From Malania oleifera (lineage: Eukaryota > Streptophyta > Magnoliopsida > Santalales > Ximeniaceae), in assembly GCF_029873635.1 (NCBI RefSeq), contig NC_080423.1:104761773-104825772 (forward strand): a stretch of DNA of 64,000 nucleotides. Reading direction: 5' to 3'. The notes under the pieces are model-generated. The model was not told where the DNA came from, ran no database searches, and saw only the letters and a list, made by a program, of their open reading frames with translations. Shown here in pieces: positions 33,701 through 45,230 of this stretch. The number at the start of each line of letters is the position of its first letter. The first letter of the stretch is position 1. Position numbers and translations under genes: made by a program.

Positions 33701-33839
33701 AGTTTGTAGGACCGTGTGTGCGTTTGACGCCACGAATTCTATCAGAATTACAGGCGAGGAGGTTACTATTGGACGGATGTCAGGGGTACCTAGCTTGAGT
33801 GAAGGAACCACCGTAGGATGAGTTAAAGCTTGAGGATAT

Positions 33840-34055
33840 TCGAGTGGTTAACGAGTTCCTGGATGTGTTTCCAAAAGACTTACTCAGTTTACCTCCGAAT
33901 CGTGAGGTGGAGTTTATGATGGAGTTGCTGCCTGATAAGGCACCAATCTCTAAAGCTTACCAGATGGCTCCAACATAACTTCAGGATTTAAAGGAGCAGC
34001 TGTAGGAATTACTATACTCTTCGCTAACATACTCCATGGGTTTATGCAGCTCCAA
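33840..34055 (+). pseudogene. Gypsy reverse transcriptase N-terminal stub
   Basis: VVNEFLDVFPKDLLSLPPNR, then EVEFMMELLPDKAPISKA, then QMAPT, a stop, and LQDLKEQL is the conserved lead-in to the Gypsy RT. It breaks off near 34020-34055, before any catalytic motif, where LTR-like minus-strand sequence starts. The RT core, RNase H, integrase and 3' LTR of element B are missing. Confidence 0.85.
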
Positions 34056-34990
34056 CTGCTAGTCCAATTACCCTCACCCAGGGGGGTATATTCACCTCGC
34101 ATAGGAAAATCGAACAGGTCACCCTACACCTCTCAGCACAGGTGTGGGCGCACACAGCCACATAACAAATCCCTAGCAATGGTACCGTGCTCACAAGACA
34201 TTGGTCCCCAGGGTTTTTAAAGCATATCATGTAATTTAGATAATAAAAATCACCATTTAAAATATCAATTCACATTAATTTCCTGTTATTCCAAAAACCC
34301 GGCCCCCGGCCACAAATACAATTCGGCTCACAACCATTTAAACAAAATCCCGACCCTCGACCATCAAATCAAATCCCTGCATTATTCACAAACATTTCCA
34401 ATATTTCGCAAACAATTTCAGTATTTCACAAACAGTTCAGTATTTTAAAACCCCAAATCCACATATACGATAATCCATACCAATTAAATCATCTGCCACA
34501 CGATTTCCACATTTTAACATAACCATGTAAACAAACAAGCTTTCAACCATTCATTTTCTTCAAAAATACCATACCATATATCATAGGTTTGTAAAATTCA
34601 TTTCGAACGGTTGGTTTTCAAAATAACCTTTAAATTCTTATATATATAAACATAACAATTAAATTGTTTTAATTTTCATAAAATTACTAACTTAACTTAA
34701 TCCCCTTACCCGATTCCTGAAAAGTTCGATAAAACCCCGACCTACGCCCCACAACGTTTAAAACCCCTTAAACCCTGAAATTCAAATTTCACTGCATTAT
34801 TCATTACAATGCCCAAAGTAACTTTCACTAAAATACCCATAGGTTTTGAATACCCTAAATAGCCTATAAAAGTCCAAGTTGTTAAACCTACCCCAATTTA
34901 AGGTTGATGCCCTAGAGCTTCAACTCGAAAACCTGCTCCGACTAGTTTGTAGAGAATCTCCCCATGAATCTCGTTAGCTTTGGTGTATTC
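34056..34990 (-). repeat. LTR fragment, minus orientation
   Basis: Shares wording with other minus LTRs: CAATGGTACCGTGC (34178 on; compare 6741-6754), the CTGCCACACGATTT block (34494 on), CCCCTTACCCGATTCC, and a leader segment (CTGCTCCGACTAGTTTGTAGAG, compare 7439). No ends are defined. Confidence 0.5.
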
Positions 34991-35007
34991 TCAAGAGGGG
35001 GGGGGGG

Positions 35008-37070
35008 TGAATTAGAATTTTGGAATTTATTCTTAGGTTTAACTAATCTAATAGAAGTATATTCGCAACTTAGGGTTTGTCTATACAATTTCAAATGCGC
35101 ACATAAATATAACGTGCGGAAATAAAAATCATGTGCAGCATTTACCAATATACATGTGTAGAAATGTAAATTGTAGAAAGATAAACAGTGCACACAAGAT
35201 ATGTTATCGGGGTTTGGCCAACTGTGCTTACGTCCCCGCCTCTAACTCGCAAGTCTGATGATTCCACTAATGGCTCACTTAACAGGTGGAGCGGCACCTA
35301 ATACAACCAGGTCAATTAGCACAGGACTGACCTCAACCTTTACAAATTCTCCTTACGGGGCGAAGAAGACCCTAGGTCAAATTCACAAGGTTGACCCCAA
35401 CCTGATCATTCCGGGTTAGATCAAACCCCCTTAGGCCATGCTTGGAAATATAACAGTATTTTTCACAACCTGACTGTTACAGTGATTATGCTTTCATGTA
35501 AAGAAGATATGTATCCAATATAAGCGCAATCACATACACGTCAATAATATAGGTAAATGTAAGCTTAGTGATGTGTATTATTGTGCAAGCCACACTCAAC
35601 AAAATATGATTGCTAATATGCTCAAGAGTGTTCTAAACAAGTTGTATCTTTGAAACAAGTTAAATGGAAGCTCAATAGCAAATCAGAGTTTCAAAGATGT
35701 TAATCAAATGTTCAAACTTAACACAAAATATTTTCCTTCAATGTAATGAGCTCAAGAGTAGTTTGAAAAATATTATAGCTTGTAGAAAATGTTTTTACAC
35801 AACAAAATCGAAGTTAAGGGAATCTTGCAATGACAATGCAAAGACCCCTAAGTTTGTTAGTTTATCCCAACACAAGATTTATGATATTAAAATATGTGGG
35901 ACAAACTTAACTAAACTCCCCTAAAATTAGTCAATCAAACAAGAACAATGGGAGTATTAACAATACCTAATATACACTAGCACAACCAATATGCTCTCAC
36001 AATACTAAAATGTATCAAGGGAATAGAGTTATGAGAGTATTTGGGTAAGAATAATATTTTGAAAACGAGAGGATTTTTGTTAATGATTTTTTGCTAATCA
36101 CGTACTAATCCACACAAATGAACTCATATTTATAAGCTAGGGTAAAATTATAACCGTTTGGGACTTGTTGGGTATTCTTAGAAAAGTTCAAAAATGTTTA
36201 ATACAATTAACCCAACTTAACTCGATTTTACCCCAGTTAAAACAATTTTAACCCGTCAAGGTTCAGGTGGTTGAACCGTAGTTCGATTGCCCGAACAGAC
36301 ACACGAATGAAAGGTATTTAAATAGGTTCGGTCACACGTGTCATGCTTCGGCAATCCGAATCAAAGTTAGTAGCCTTTGTTTGTAACTTCGGGTGCCCGG
36401 TCCTATATTCGGTGGCCAGAACTCATGTGTTTGGTCGCCCGGGGCTCTTTTTGAACTAAACTATTCGGTAACTTGAGTTGGTGGAATGTCCCTTTCAAAT
36501 GATTCAGGCGCCCGTGGAAGATATGCACATTATTAGTCGGTCGCCCGAGAGCCCAAGTCAACTGTTGACTCTTCAACAGTTCGGGCGCCCGAGGAGTTTT
36601 GAACTCCAGGGGTTCGGTCGCCCGAGCTCTCTCAATTTCCTTATAAATATTTGATTTAAGCACATTTTTAGCACTCTTGTATTTTGTATGATATATGTGA
36701 GAGTGGGGCCTAGAGTCATACTAGGGTCTTACTGAGGCCGTTTTGAGATAGTCCCAAAAATTCGGCATCGGTCGAGGTGCCCTAATGACATTTGGTACCC
36801 TATGATCAGAGTACGATCTTGTTGAGCTTACAATTATCTACATGCATAACATGCAGAGATTATTACAGATCGATATCCCTAGTTACTATTACAGACCCAT
36901 ATTACATTAACTGAATTTACAATATGAAAGAGAATCCTTAGGGTCTTCATGCTTTGCTTTCATGTGCCATTACTTGATCTATTAAAGTGAACCTGCACAT
37001 ACACTTGAAAGCCATCAAATACCTGAGTATTTATCATAATCAAAACCAGGTGTGACTTATAGGGTCAACA
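35008..37070 (+). repeat. Possible solo LTR (family G)
   Basis: A purine run (AAGAGGGGGGGGGGG, 34993-35007) is followed by TGAATTAG. About 2.06 kb later comes GGGTCAACA (ending 37070), giving TG...CA limits. Between them lie a palindrome-motif array (36270-36630) and a TATA box directly downstream (TTATAAATAT, 36641-36650), as in an LTR U3. No primer site or target duplication was found and no coding is recognised. The element type and both ends are tentative. Confidence 0.4.
36270..36630 (+). promoter_or_regulatory. TTCGGGCGCCCGAA motif array upstream of a TATA box
   Basis: About ten degenerate copies. Examples are GTTCGATTGCCCGAAC (36281), CTTCGGGTGCCCGG (36388), TTTGGTCGCCCGGG (36430), TTCAGGCGCCCGTG (36501), GTCGGTCGCCCGAG (36536), GTTCGGGCGCCCGAGG (36580) and GTTCGGTCGCCCGAGC (36611). 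Spacing is 30-45 bp. TTATAAATAT lies 15 bp after the last copy. Confidence 0.65.
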
Positions 37071-37363
37071 AATCTCCTGGCGGTTTCTGTTTGTCAATTG
37101 GGCTAAAGATTTAAGAAAAATTGAGGTAAGTGTAAGAATTTACCTTATCTCAAAAGATATGCCTATGTCGCTCATACGAAACATCCGCTTTGGTAGATAT
37201 GTCGGTGGCGGAGAATGGAGTCCTGCGACATCTTTAGTTTTTCGATTGGCGCACGATTGACCGAGGAAATCGAGGAGAAAGTGAGAGGGAAGGCATAGGC
37301 ATTTAGGGGGCTGCGGTAGCTTTATTGATATTTTGATTTCTTCTTCCTGAAATTGAAGTTATT

Positions 37364-37410
<47 letters not shown>

Positions 37411-37529
37411 TATTATATTATTTAATTAATAATAATTAATTAATTAATTTAAATTTAAATTTAAATTTTTATTTTTATTATTATTTTTATTTTTACATTT
37501 TCATGCATAAAATTTTTGGGCTCATTACA
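37071..37529 (-). repeat. LTR 5' fragment, minus orientation, with (TA)n
   Basis: On the minus strand it starts TGTAATGAGCCC at 37529. An ATTAATTA/AAATTT-rich U3, a (TA)n run (37370-37404) and a leader resembling LTR A and C (TGTCGGTGGCGGAG, 37200-37213) follow. It is cut off near 37090. Confidence 0.6.
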
Positions 37530-39700
37530 AGGACAATTCAAATTTAAGATCCAAACTCCATGCTCCTTCAAAGAAATTAGAAATCTAAAAAATTACACAC
37601 GCTCGCACATACACAAGTTTTCCAAATTTCCTATGCAAATTTAGAAAATTAAAAAATAAGTTAAATACAAGAAACAAAATTGCTTACACAAACAACAAGT
37701 GTCATAAAATTTAAAAAGAATTTGTAATATTTATTCAAACTATAACGAACTTAATAATAAATATTTCTAAGGGTATGAGGAACGAAGAGTTGCACAAGAA
37801 ATTCAAAGAAAAGGAAGACTCATGAGAAGAACAAAAGTGTTAGAGAAAAGAAAACAAAGATATACAAATGATGTTAACATATATCTATTCATAAGTGAGA
37901 TTGTTATTTAATAAATTAATCAAGGTCACAAACATGTCGCAAGCAATAATTTATCGCTTAATGTTCATTATATATTATATGTCTGTTAAAGTCTTTGTAT
38001 AATACAAATTATTGGGTTGACTAATAAAGAAAAAAAGATCAAAATATTTATCGTCTATAACTTTTTTGAAGAACCGTTCATTAAAAATGTTTCTTTAGGT
38101 AAGATATGAAATTAAGACTTCGATCCAAACAAGTAATCTTTTAATAATTTAAAATATTTATATAATATAGTATTTATTTAAGGATTTCTAATCCGATGTA
38201 GATGAACTGTTACTTAAATAAATTTTTTACTTGGTATATCTCTAATTAAGGCAAGTCGTTACTAATCTTATTTAAAATGTCACAACATTAAAAATTATAG
38301 AGCACTTTTTGAAATGTTTGAAAAGTGTTAGCTCGAAAAAAAAGTTTACTAAAAGAAAGAAGACTCACATAATTAATAATTTTAATGCACTGATTAATTT
38401 GAAAAAGCACATGTGTAAAAATAGTATGTAACATGAGAATCCATCAAAATAGCCTAAAAAACATTTAGAAGGAAATAGCTAATTTAATGCAATGATAATT
38501 AATAACGATGATGAGGAATATATATTATATGATCTTATAAATAAATAAAGTTTTCAAATTTGACATTAATTTTTGGAAATTTTTATTTATAAGTATAAAA
38601 AATTAAGATTAAGGTTTTTCAAGGTCGAAGAAATTTTGAGGTTGTTCGGAATTATTGATGTTTCTTGTTTCTCATTTTTATTTTTATATAGTGAATAAAT
38701 AGGTTATGAAAGTGTTTAGAAGTGCGTTCGATTGATTCAATATCAATGAACCTAGAAAAGATGATTGAAGGTTGGAACGAATGTATAACAAAAATTCTTA
38801 GAATTCCTTGGAGATTATTGATTGGTGCTAACTAACTATAGTGCAAAGTCGTATTTCTTTGGTTACAAAAGATTTATCGATCCCAAGGGGTACAGATCCA
38901 TAATAGACATATAGAAATTATTATACGTCAAATAACATCAAAAGTGTTGGTCTTAGAAGATGAAATGTCTTTAAAATTTTTTTTTTCCGATTTTCAGTTA
39001 CTTTTTAAAAAATTAAAAATGAAAATTTTATGATTTTTAATTGTTTTGACAAGTTTTTACTAGATTAATATAATATCTATAATCAATTTTTATGTCCTGA
39101 ATCATTCATTTCATACATAATTGTTAATTAAATTTTAAAATATAGTGGCCATATAAATTTAAAATATAATTTAAAATTTTCATATATTTTCAAAATAATA
39201 ATAAAAATTATAAAAGCCATTAAATTTTTTTAAACTATAGTTGTCATGTACAATAATTTTGTTCTTGTAAAGTGAATTTTAAAATATAATAATTAAATAA
39301 AATAATTATAATAATTTTTATTTTCATTATAATATTTAAAATTTGTATTATTTTGTACTTTTACTATTTTAATAATATTTTTAACTATTATTTAATTCAA
39401 TGGCAAAAATTAATCAAACTTTTGATCTTCTTTTAGTTTTAGAAATATTAACCAATCGTATTGTCAATTTTCAATTATAAGTTTTTGTTTATAAATTTCA
39501 TTTTCATTTTTACTTTTATTTTCATAATTTTTGGAAGTGATACCAAACAACTCATATGTCTTCATTTATGGTCCGTCTGGATTAAGAATTTTACTTGAGG
39601 AAAAGAAAATAAGGAGGAAACTCATTTTTTATTATATTTTCCTTTTATATTAAATTTTATTAAAAATAAAAGTTTGCTTTTATATGATTAAAAATTGAGA
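37530..39700. other. AT-rich intergenic DNA, no feature seen
   Basis: Long stretch rich in A/T runs with no open frame worth reporting and no recognised repeat family. Confidence 0.5.
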
Positions 39701-39704
39701 AAAA

Positions 39705-40121
39705 CTGCCCCCACAGGCATGAAGCGGTGGAAAGATATCAGTACGTAAGAATGAACATCGGAAGTTCAATTTCAGGTAGATATACTTACGAAACTAGTGG
39801 TACTTGTAGATGATGAGAATTTATTCTGTGAGCCAGTGGGGACCGTGGATGGTGATAGTTCGCTTTGTGAGCCAGCAGGGACCGTGGATGGTAAGAGTTC
39901 TTTGTGAGCTAGTGGGAACCGTGGATGGTAATAGAGATGTGTCCCGGGGATCGGGTTGGTCGAACGTCCAACTGATGCACGGAAGTCGTGTTCGCATTCC
40001 GGATTTTACCTGATTAGCGAGACTTAGGGGAAGGACGCTGATTCGTAGGTTTGGTGCTGTCCAGGGGGTCTGAAGGGTTTGTTGGTGCCTGTAGTTCCTA
40101 TACAATAAAGAAGAAGAAGAA
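39705..40121 (+). mobile_element. SINE-like element with internal 38-bp triple repeat
   Basis: Begins after GAGAAAAA (39697-39704) and ends in an AATAAAGAAGAAGAAGAA tail followed by GAGAAAAA (40122-40129), a possible 8-bp target duplication. Near its start, AGGCATGAAGCGG (39715-39727) resembles an RNA polymerase III A box. GGAAGTTCAATTTCAGG (39760-39776) resembles a B box at normal spacing. There is no coding capacity. A purine-rich target duplication can arise by chance, so the call is moderate. Confidence 0.45.
39828..39933 (+). repeat. ~38-bp tandem repeat, 3 units
   Basis: Units start at 39828, 39867 and 39904 with GTGAGC(C/T)AG(T/C), followed by GG(G/A)ACCGTGGATGGT, inside the SINE-like element. 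Confidence 0.9.
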
Positions 40122-40129
40122 GAGAAAAA

Positions 40130-40795
40130 TCAAAATATTGCTCATTAATTTGGTACATATTTTCATTGTCTTTTATAGTTTTCTCAATAATCAAATATGA
40201 AAACGTAAAAGCCTTAGTATTTTATTTTTTCTAATATTTTTTGAGTTTCAAACGTAACCTTAAGGTATAAGCTATATTGTTGATGCTGAAAATCGAACTC
40301 ATCTCTATATCTACAAATTGTGGTGATTGGCAACAAAGGCAAACAAATTAACAACCACATAATTGACAATGCTAAAATATCAATTAGCATTATTAACATC
40401 AATCAATCATCTCAAAAAAAGTGGCAAATATGCTTCGTCAACATCCTTTTCAAATTTGGGAATTAATCTAACACAAGTTGAAATAAAGATGAGTCAGGCA
40501 GTGACCTTGAGAGTTTTTCGAACGCTCATGTCAATTCAAAGCCCAGCCGGAAAGACTTTATAAGATTAGAAAGTCCATTGAAGTGATGTAATCATATAGG
40601 ATTATAGGAACGTATCACGCGCTAATAGTAAACGGTATTAAACAATTCCAATCTCGGACTGGGTACAACCAGTTCACGCAACCAAACAACACCTTTCAAT
40701 TTCTTCCGGGTTGCATTAGATTCCCAAACTTGCGTTCGGGTGCTTCCTTTTCCCTCCATGGAGAAGCAGAAGCAGAAGAGCGGCATTATTAGTTA

Positions 40796-40830
<35 letters not shown>

Positions 40831-41129
40831 GCTGTTTAATTTGGTCTCCGTTTTCTTCTTCCTGGTTCCTCCGCATACCTTTGCATATTTGCATTTTTTT
40901 GGAAATTTTTCGTAAAGGCCACCTACTTAGCGTGCCAAACTACTCAGCTTTTTCGTAATGTTTTCTAGCGTGTTGATTACTTTTATCTATGCGCCTTAGT
41001 GTTGTCCTGGATTGGATCCAGTTGCGATTTTGCTTGAATTGTTAATGGAATTTAACTGAGACGGGCATATTAGTTATGAAATAAATGGGAATTGCAGTGA
41101 ACTGAAATAGCTTTTCAATTTCACGCCTT
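40130..41129. other. Intergenic DNA with a (CT)n run
   Basis: A CT microsatellite lies at 40799-40828, just after a 12-codon frame starting ATGGAGAAGCAGAAG (40759). The C/T-rich tract and local GC rise resemble a gene's 5' leader, but I find no downstream exons. Confidence 0.4.
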
Positions 41130-42340
41130 TATTTGAACTTTGTTGATTGCAAAATTGTACCTCAATCTTTCATAGATTGTAACGATCGCCTGCAACCAAG
41201 AGCAAAAGGAAAGCTCGAGGGACCCTGGATGACTTCCGTAGGAGAAAACACTCAAGTCAAGGATGAAAGGAGTAAAAACAAAATAGTAATAGTATTAAAG
41301 AGATCAATCATCCTTTTTTGCCTCTCATAAGAGTCTCCTTTATAGGAGAGACACCCTTTTTGGTGTTCAATGTTGAGTGTCTTTAACTCGTGAGTTATAA
41401 GGTCTTAAAGGGTCACGCCCTTTAATTTTTTCTCCTTTATTTATGAATTACAATTCCTTCATTTCCCTTGATTGTCTTAGGATACAACTTTTGTGTCAAG
41501 GTGCCTTTTTGTCTCTGTGGTTGTAGATATTATTTTATCCTCCATCACTTGTCCGTCACTCTGAAGCTCTGAAAACCATCTTTAAGCGTTGATTACTTAT
41601 TTTTCACATTATTTTTTGCTCGTCTATTGCTTGTGAGGAAATACCCATATTTTGATTATCAATAGAGCTCATATGTTATTCATACACGGAGTTCATTTGC
41701 CAATCTATGAGCATGCCTTATATGTCAATTTATAGGACTTGTCTATGAATCTACAAGAGGGGCTCATTGACAATCTATAAGCACGACTCCTTTGTCAATC
41801 TATGTGCAAGGCTTATTTTTCAAATCCAAGTAGAGTTGAATTGTCAACCATGAGTAGAGTTTATCTGTCAATTTATGAGTAGATCTCATCTATTGCTCAT
41901 CTGTCAATTTATGGGTAGAACTCATTTTTCAGTTTATGAGTAGGACTTAATTTTTGCATTCAAGTAAGAGCTTGGTTCTTTCGTCCGAGCCAAAGCTTGG
42001 GCTGTTTGCCCTGGCCATTCTACCGCGTGGGCTTATTTGACCTTTTTCTTTTGGCCACCACTAGTTTTCTTCGAGTGAGCCTATTTGGCTTTTTGTAATC
42101 AGCCATTATAGCAAGTGGGTCTATTTTTTGGCTTTTCGTTCCTGCCATTATGTCAACTTATTTGGCTTTTTCTACATAATTATTCTGTCAAGTGAGCCTA
42201 TTTGGCTTTTCATTATTGGCCATTCTGCTAGTTTCTTCAAGTGAGCCTATTTGACTTTTTGTATTCGACCATTCTACCAAATGAGCTTATTTTGCTTGTT
42301 GGGCTAGTCGTACAACCTTTTTAGGCTAATTTTTTGAAAT
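41130..42340 (-). repeat. Repeat family D (LTR-like), copy 1
   Basis: The segment 41240-41560 matches 44920-45230 along its length: TATAGGAGAGACAC, TAAGGTCTTAAAGGGTCA, ATTTTATCCTCCATCA. Degenerate ~26-bp repeats follow at 41640-41960 (TCAATTTATGAGTAG(A/G)ACTCA), then ~40-bp repeats at 41990-42320 (AAGTGAGCCTATTTGGCTTT). The same order occurs at 62391-63130. The element looks like an LTR or LTR-derived repeat read on the minus strand; the lineage is unknown. Confidence 0.55.
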
Positions 42341-42519
42341 ATATTTTCGTGCATGCAGATGTCATTAAAAAGAGAATGCCTTGTCGCATTATAATAATGC
42401 TACTTGATGTGCATTTTAACTTTTTTGTATTCTCTTGTAGATCTCACCGTACTCTCACATCTATCCAATTTTTTTGTATCATGTTAAAATGAAAATATCC
42501 TATGATTGACCCATCTTGA

Positions 42520-43460
42520 AATTAATAGGAATAGAATTTACATGGAGGAGAAAGGGCATCTCCCAAAAAATCTGGAACAAACCCAAAAAAACTAAAACAT
42601 CAAAAGACAGAAATCAATCCTACCAATTCTTCCAATCCCTATTTAAGTCTTGAAAGCTAGCTTCTTTGAAAAAACCAAACCCGATACACCATAAAGAAGT
42701 TAAGAATTGAATCTTTTGCCACACCAAATATGAATTCAACTTCTTCCTAGAAAAAAATCCACGCATTACATTCCAACCAAAGACCCAATAAAACTGCTTA
42801 CTTGCTGCACTCCCATAGAGCTGCCCTATCCTTCCTTCTTCTAAAGCCTGAAAAAGAAGTGATTAACAAGTCTTCCACTAAATAGGGGCATACCCAAATG
42901 TCTTCCATGAAATTGAACAATTTATTCCAAATCGTCCATGCAAAATCGCAATGCAAAAAGAGGTGAGAGGCTGTTTTGAAATTCCTAAAACAGAGCATGT
43001 AAACATCTAGAGAGAGAGCCTTCAAAGATCTCCTTATCTACAGCAAGTTATTGGTAAATTTTGTTAAGCACAACAAACCAAGTAAACACTTTAATTTTTT
43101 GGGGAACTTTAACCTTCCAAATAGCTAAATAAAGGGGACATGGATAATTTGAATTAGTCAAAAACTCAAAGAATGATTTACAACGAAACACCCCCAGGCC
43201 CCAAATGACCCAGTCGCAAAGAATGAACATTCCTTCACAAGGATAATTTGCATTTGTTCAATATGGACAACGATAAAGACAACTCTACCATCTCCCTATC
43301 ATATAAAGGTCTCTTGAAATGAAAATTCCAAGAGACTAGAAAGCCACTCCCATTATCCAGAAAGAAAGAAATAACATTGTTTGGCTCAGAGCACAATCTA
43401 AAAAGACAAGGAAAAGAAGTGGAAAAAGAATTTTTCTCGAGCCATCAGTCTTTTCAAAAA
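42520..43460 (-). pseudogene. L1-type LINE ORF2 C-terminal remnant (zf-RVT)
   Basis: On the minus strand, after many frameshifts, come YLAIWKVKVPQKIKVFTWFV (near 43120-43060), then KALSLDVYMLCFRNFKTASH and LFLHCDFAWTIWNKLFNFME (43020-42890). This is the 'W..KVP.K.K.F.W' plus 'CxxC...HLFLHC.FA..IW' signature of the zinc-binding region after the reverse transcriptase in plant L1 LINEs. The RT core and endonuclease are absent, as in a 5'-truncated LINE. I could not place the 3' tail or a target duplication. Confidence 0.8.
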
Positions 43461-44859
43461 CGAATACAAGATCCCCTTTCCACTGCTAAGTTAGTGTTTT
43501 GGGGGGGGTGAAAATAGTGTAGATATGGGAAATAGACCTCCACAGACTCCCCAAAGAACATCTCAAGCTAGCATTGTTATCCCATCCATTCTCATCCAAC
43601 CTAAACTTACTACGAGGAATCATCATATTCTTTGCAACCTAATAAATAAATTAGGGAAAGAATTCAAACTCATTGAACGATTCAAAATACTCAAAAGGCT
43701 TATGAAATGATTTTTGCCATCAACTTGACCACACAAGCCAATACTAAAAGATATTATTAAATTATCATAGTAAACTTGATTAGGGTAAAGAACAAAACCC
43801 ATGAAGCCAAAGATGAGATAATTGGAAATTGGGCAATGAAGACCTCAATTTCAAATAGGAATTGAGGATCTGATACTCTAATGTTACTTTATGCTGATGC
43901 CTTACAACAAGCTTAGTGCACACAACCATTCAATGTGCAAATCCTTGCAGTTTGGTTATGCATAGTTTTTGTCCTTAGAGAAGTTTTAGCAAACCCTTGG
44001 CGAACACCATTCTAGGATGGACATTTTTGCCTCAAGTAAATTTCACGACAGCCTTACCTTTAAAGGAGGGATAGGGTCCAATAGATCCCTTGGCCTTTTG
44101 GTTGGGCCTTTAAGCAAACACCAAATTTGTACGCATTGTGGGAACATGGAAGTAAGAAATGGAGGACATACCTGAGGTCCTTGATCACCACGCTCACTTT
44201 AATTGATTACTCTTGCCCAAGACCCAAATGAGAGAAGATTGTATGAATATATGTGTCCTATTTTGATGGAGACTGTAAGTAGAACAATAGGACTGGGCTA
44301 GCAAATAAATGCAATGCTTCTACATCTACTCTTCCATACATTGATTGGAAAAATTGAACAAAATGCACTAGTGAACTTTTTCGGCCATGAGTTATTGTAG
44401 TCCATGCATTTCCTGCAGAACTGGTGGCCAGCATTGTTGTTGGATACAACCAAGACGGAGAAGTGCCTTGAGTGGTGAGAGGCCGAGCTTAGCTGTCATG
44501 GAGCTCTTGGTCCTGCTTATGGGGTGATTTCCAAAGATTTCTCTGATCACCAAAGTCAAGTCCTAAGTGGGGTCATCTTGGTGCTGATTTTTGTTCTTGT
44601 TTAGGAATTGAAGCCGACCGTGGCCTTTTACCTATTATTTTTTTTCCCCTTTTCCCTTTCTGTTTTTTTGTTAGTCTCTTCAGGCCTTGGAGCTGAGGCA
44701 CTCCCTGGTTTGGGGATGATCAAGTTTCCCACCACTTCATCTCTTTCTCTGGATTGTTGGATGGGGGCCGATCAAGGTGCCGCCCACCTCTCCCCCCCAC
44801 CCCTTCCCCTTTTTTCTCCAGCTACAAGGATTGTCTTGTGGAAATAGACTTCCTGTATT
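43461..44859. other. Intergenic DNA, no recognised gene
   Basis: Several 60-80-codon frames (for example 44608-44847 plus, 44258-44449 minus) show no family resemblance, codon pattern or splice context that I can support. Confidence 0.4.
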
Positions 44860-45230
44860 TGGCATGCCAATCTACTTTGATGCTAAAATTTGTAGGGCCA
44901 ATCTATGACCTTGATGTAAAGAGAACAAAACAAGCTTGGAAGAAGTAAAGACATAATAGCAATAGTTTTCAAAGAGATCAATAGTCTTCGTTTACCTTAC
45001 CAAAGAGTTCCTTTTTATAGACGAGACACTTTTTTTATATTCAATATTGTGTGCCTCTAATTTGTAAGGAGTGATAAGGTCTTAAAGAGTCATGCTCCTT
45101 TATTTTCCCTCTTTTATTTAGGATTTATGATCCCTTCATTTTCCTTATTTGATTGTCTCAGGTTACACCTTCAGGTGCCTTTTGTCTTCCTGGATGTAGA
45201 CATTATTTTATTCTCCATCAAACCTAAAAA
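44860..45230 (-). repeat. Repeat family D, copy 2 (partial)
   Basis: Matches 41240-41560: AAAGAGATCAATAGTCTTCG, TTTTATAGACGAGACAC, GATAAGGTCTTAAAGAGTCA, ATTTTATTCTCCATCA. It is clearly diverged, so it is an old copy. Confidence 0.65.

Noticed and set aside
34993-35007. G-run considered as a G-quadruplex regulatory site
   Set aside because: It is a single G run with no other runs nearby, and is better explained as a polypurine tract.
40740-40830. Possible 5' leader of a gene (ATGGAGAAG... plus CT run)
   Set aside because: The frame ends after 12 codons and no exons can be found downstream before the repeats begin.
44608-44847. 79-codon frame with a signal-peptide-like start
   Set aside because: The hydrophobic run comes from T-rich DNA, and nothing recognisable follows.
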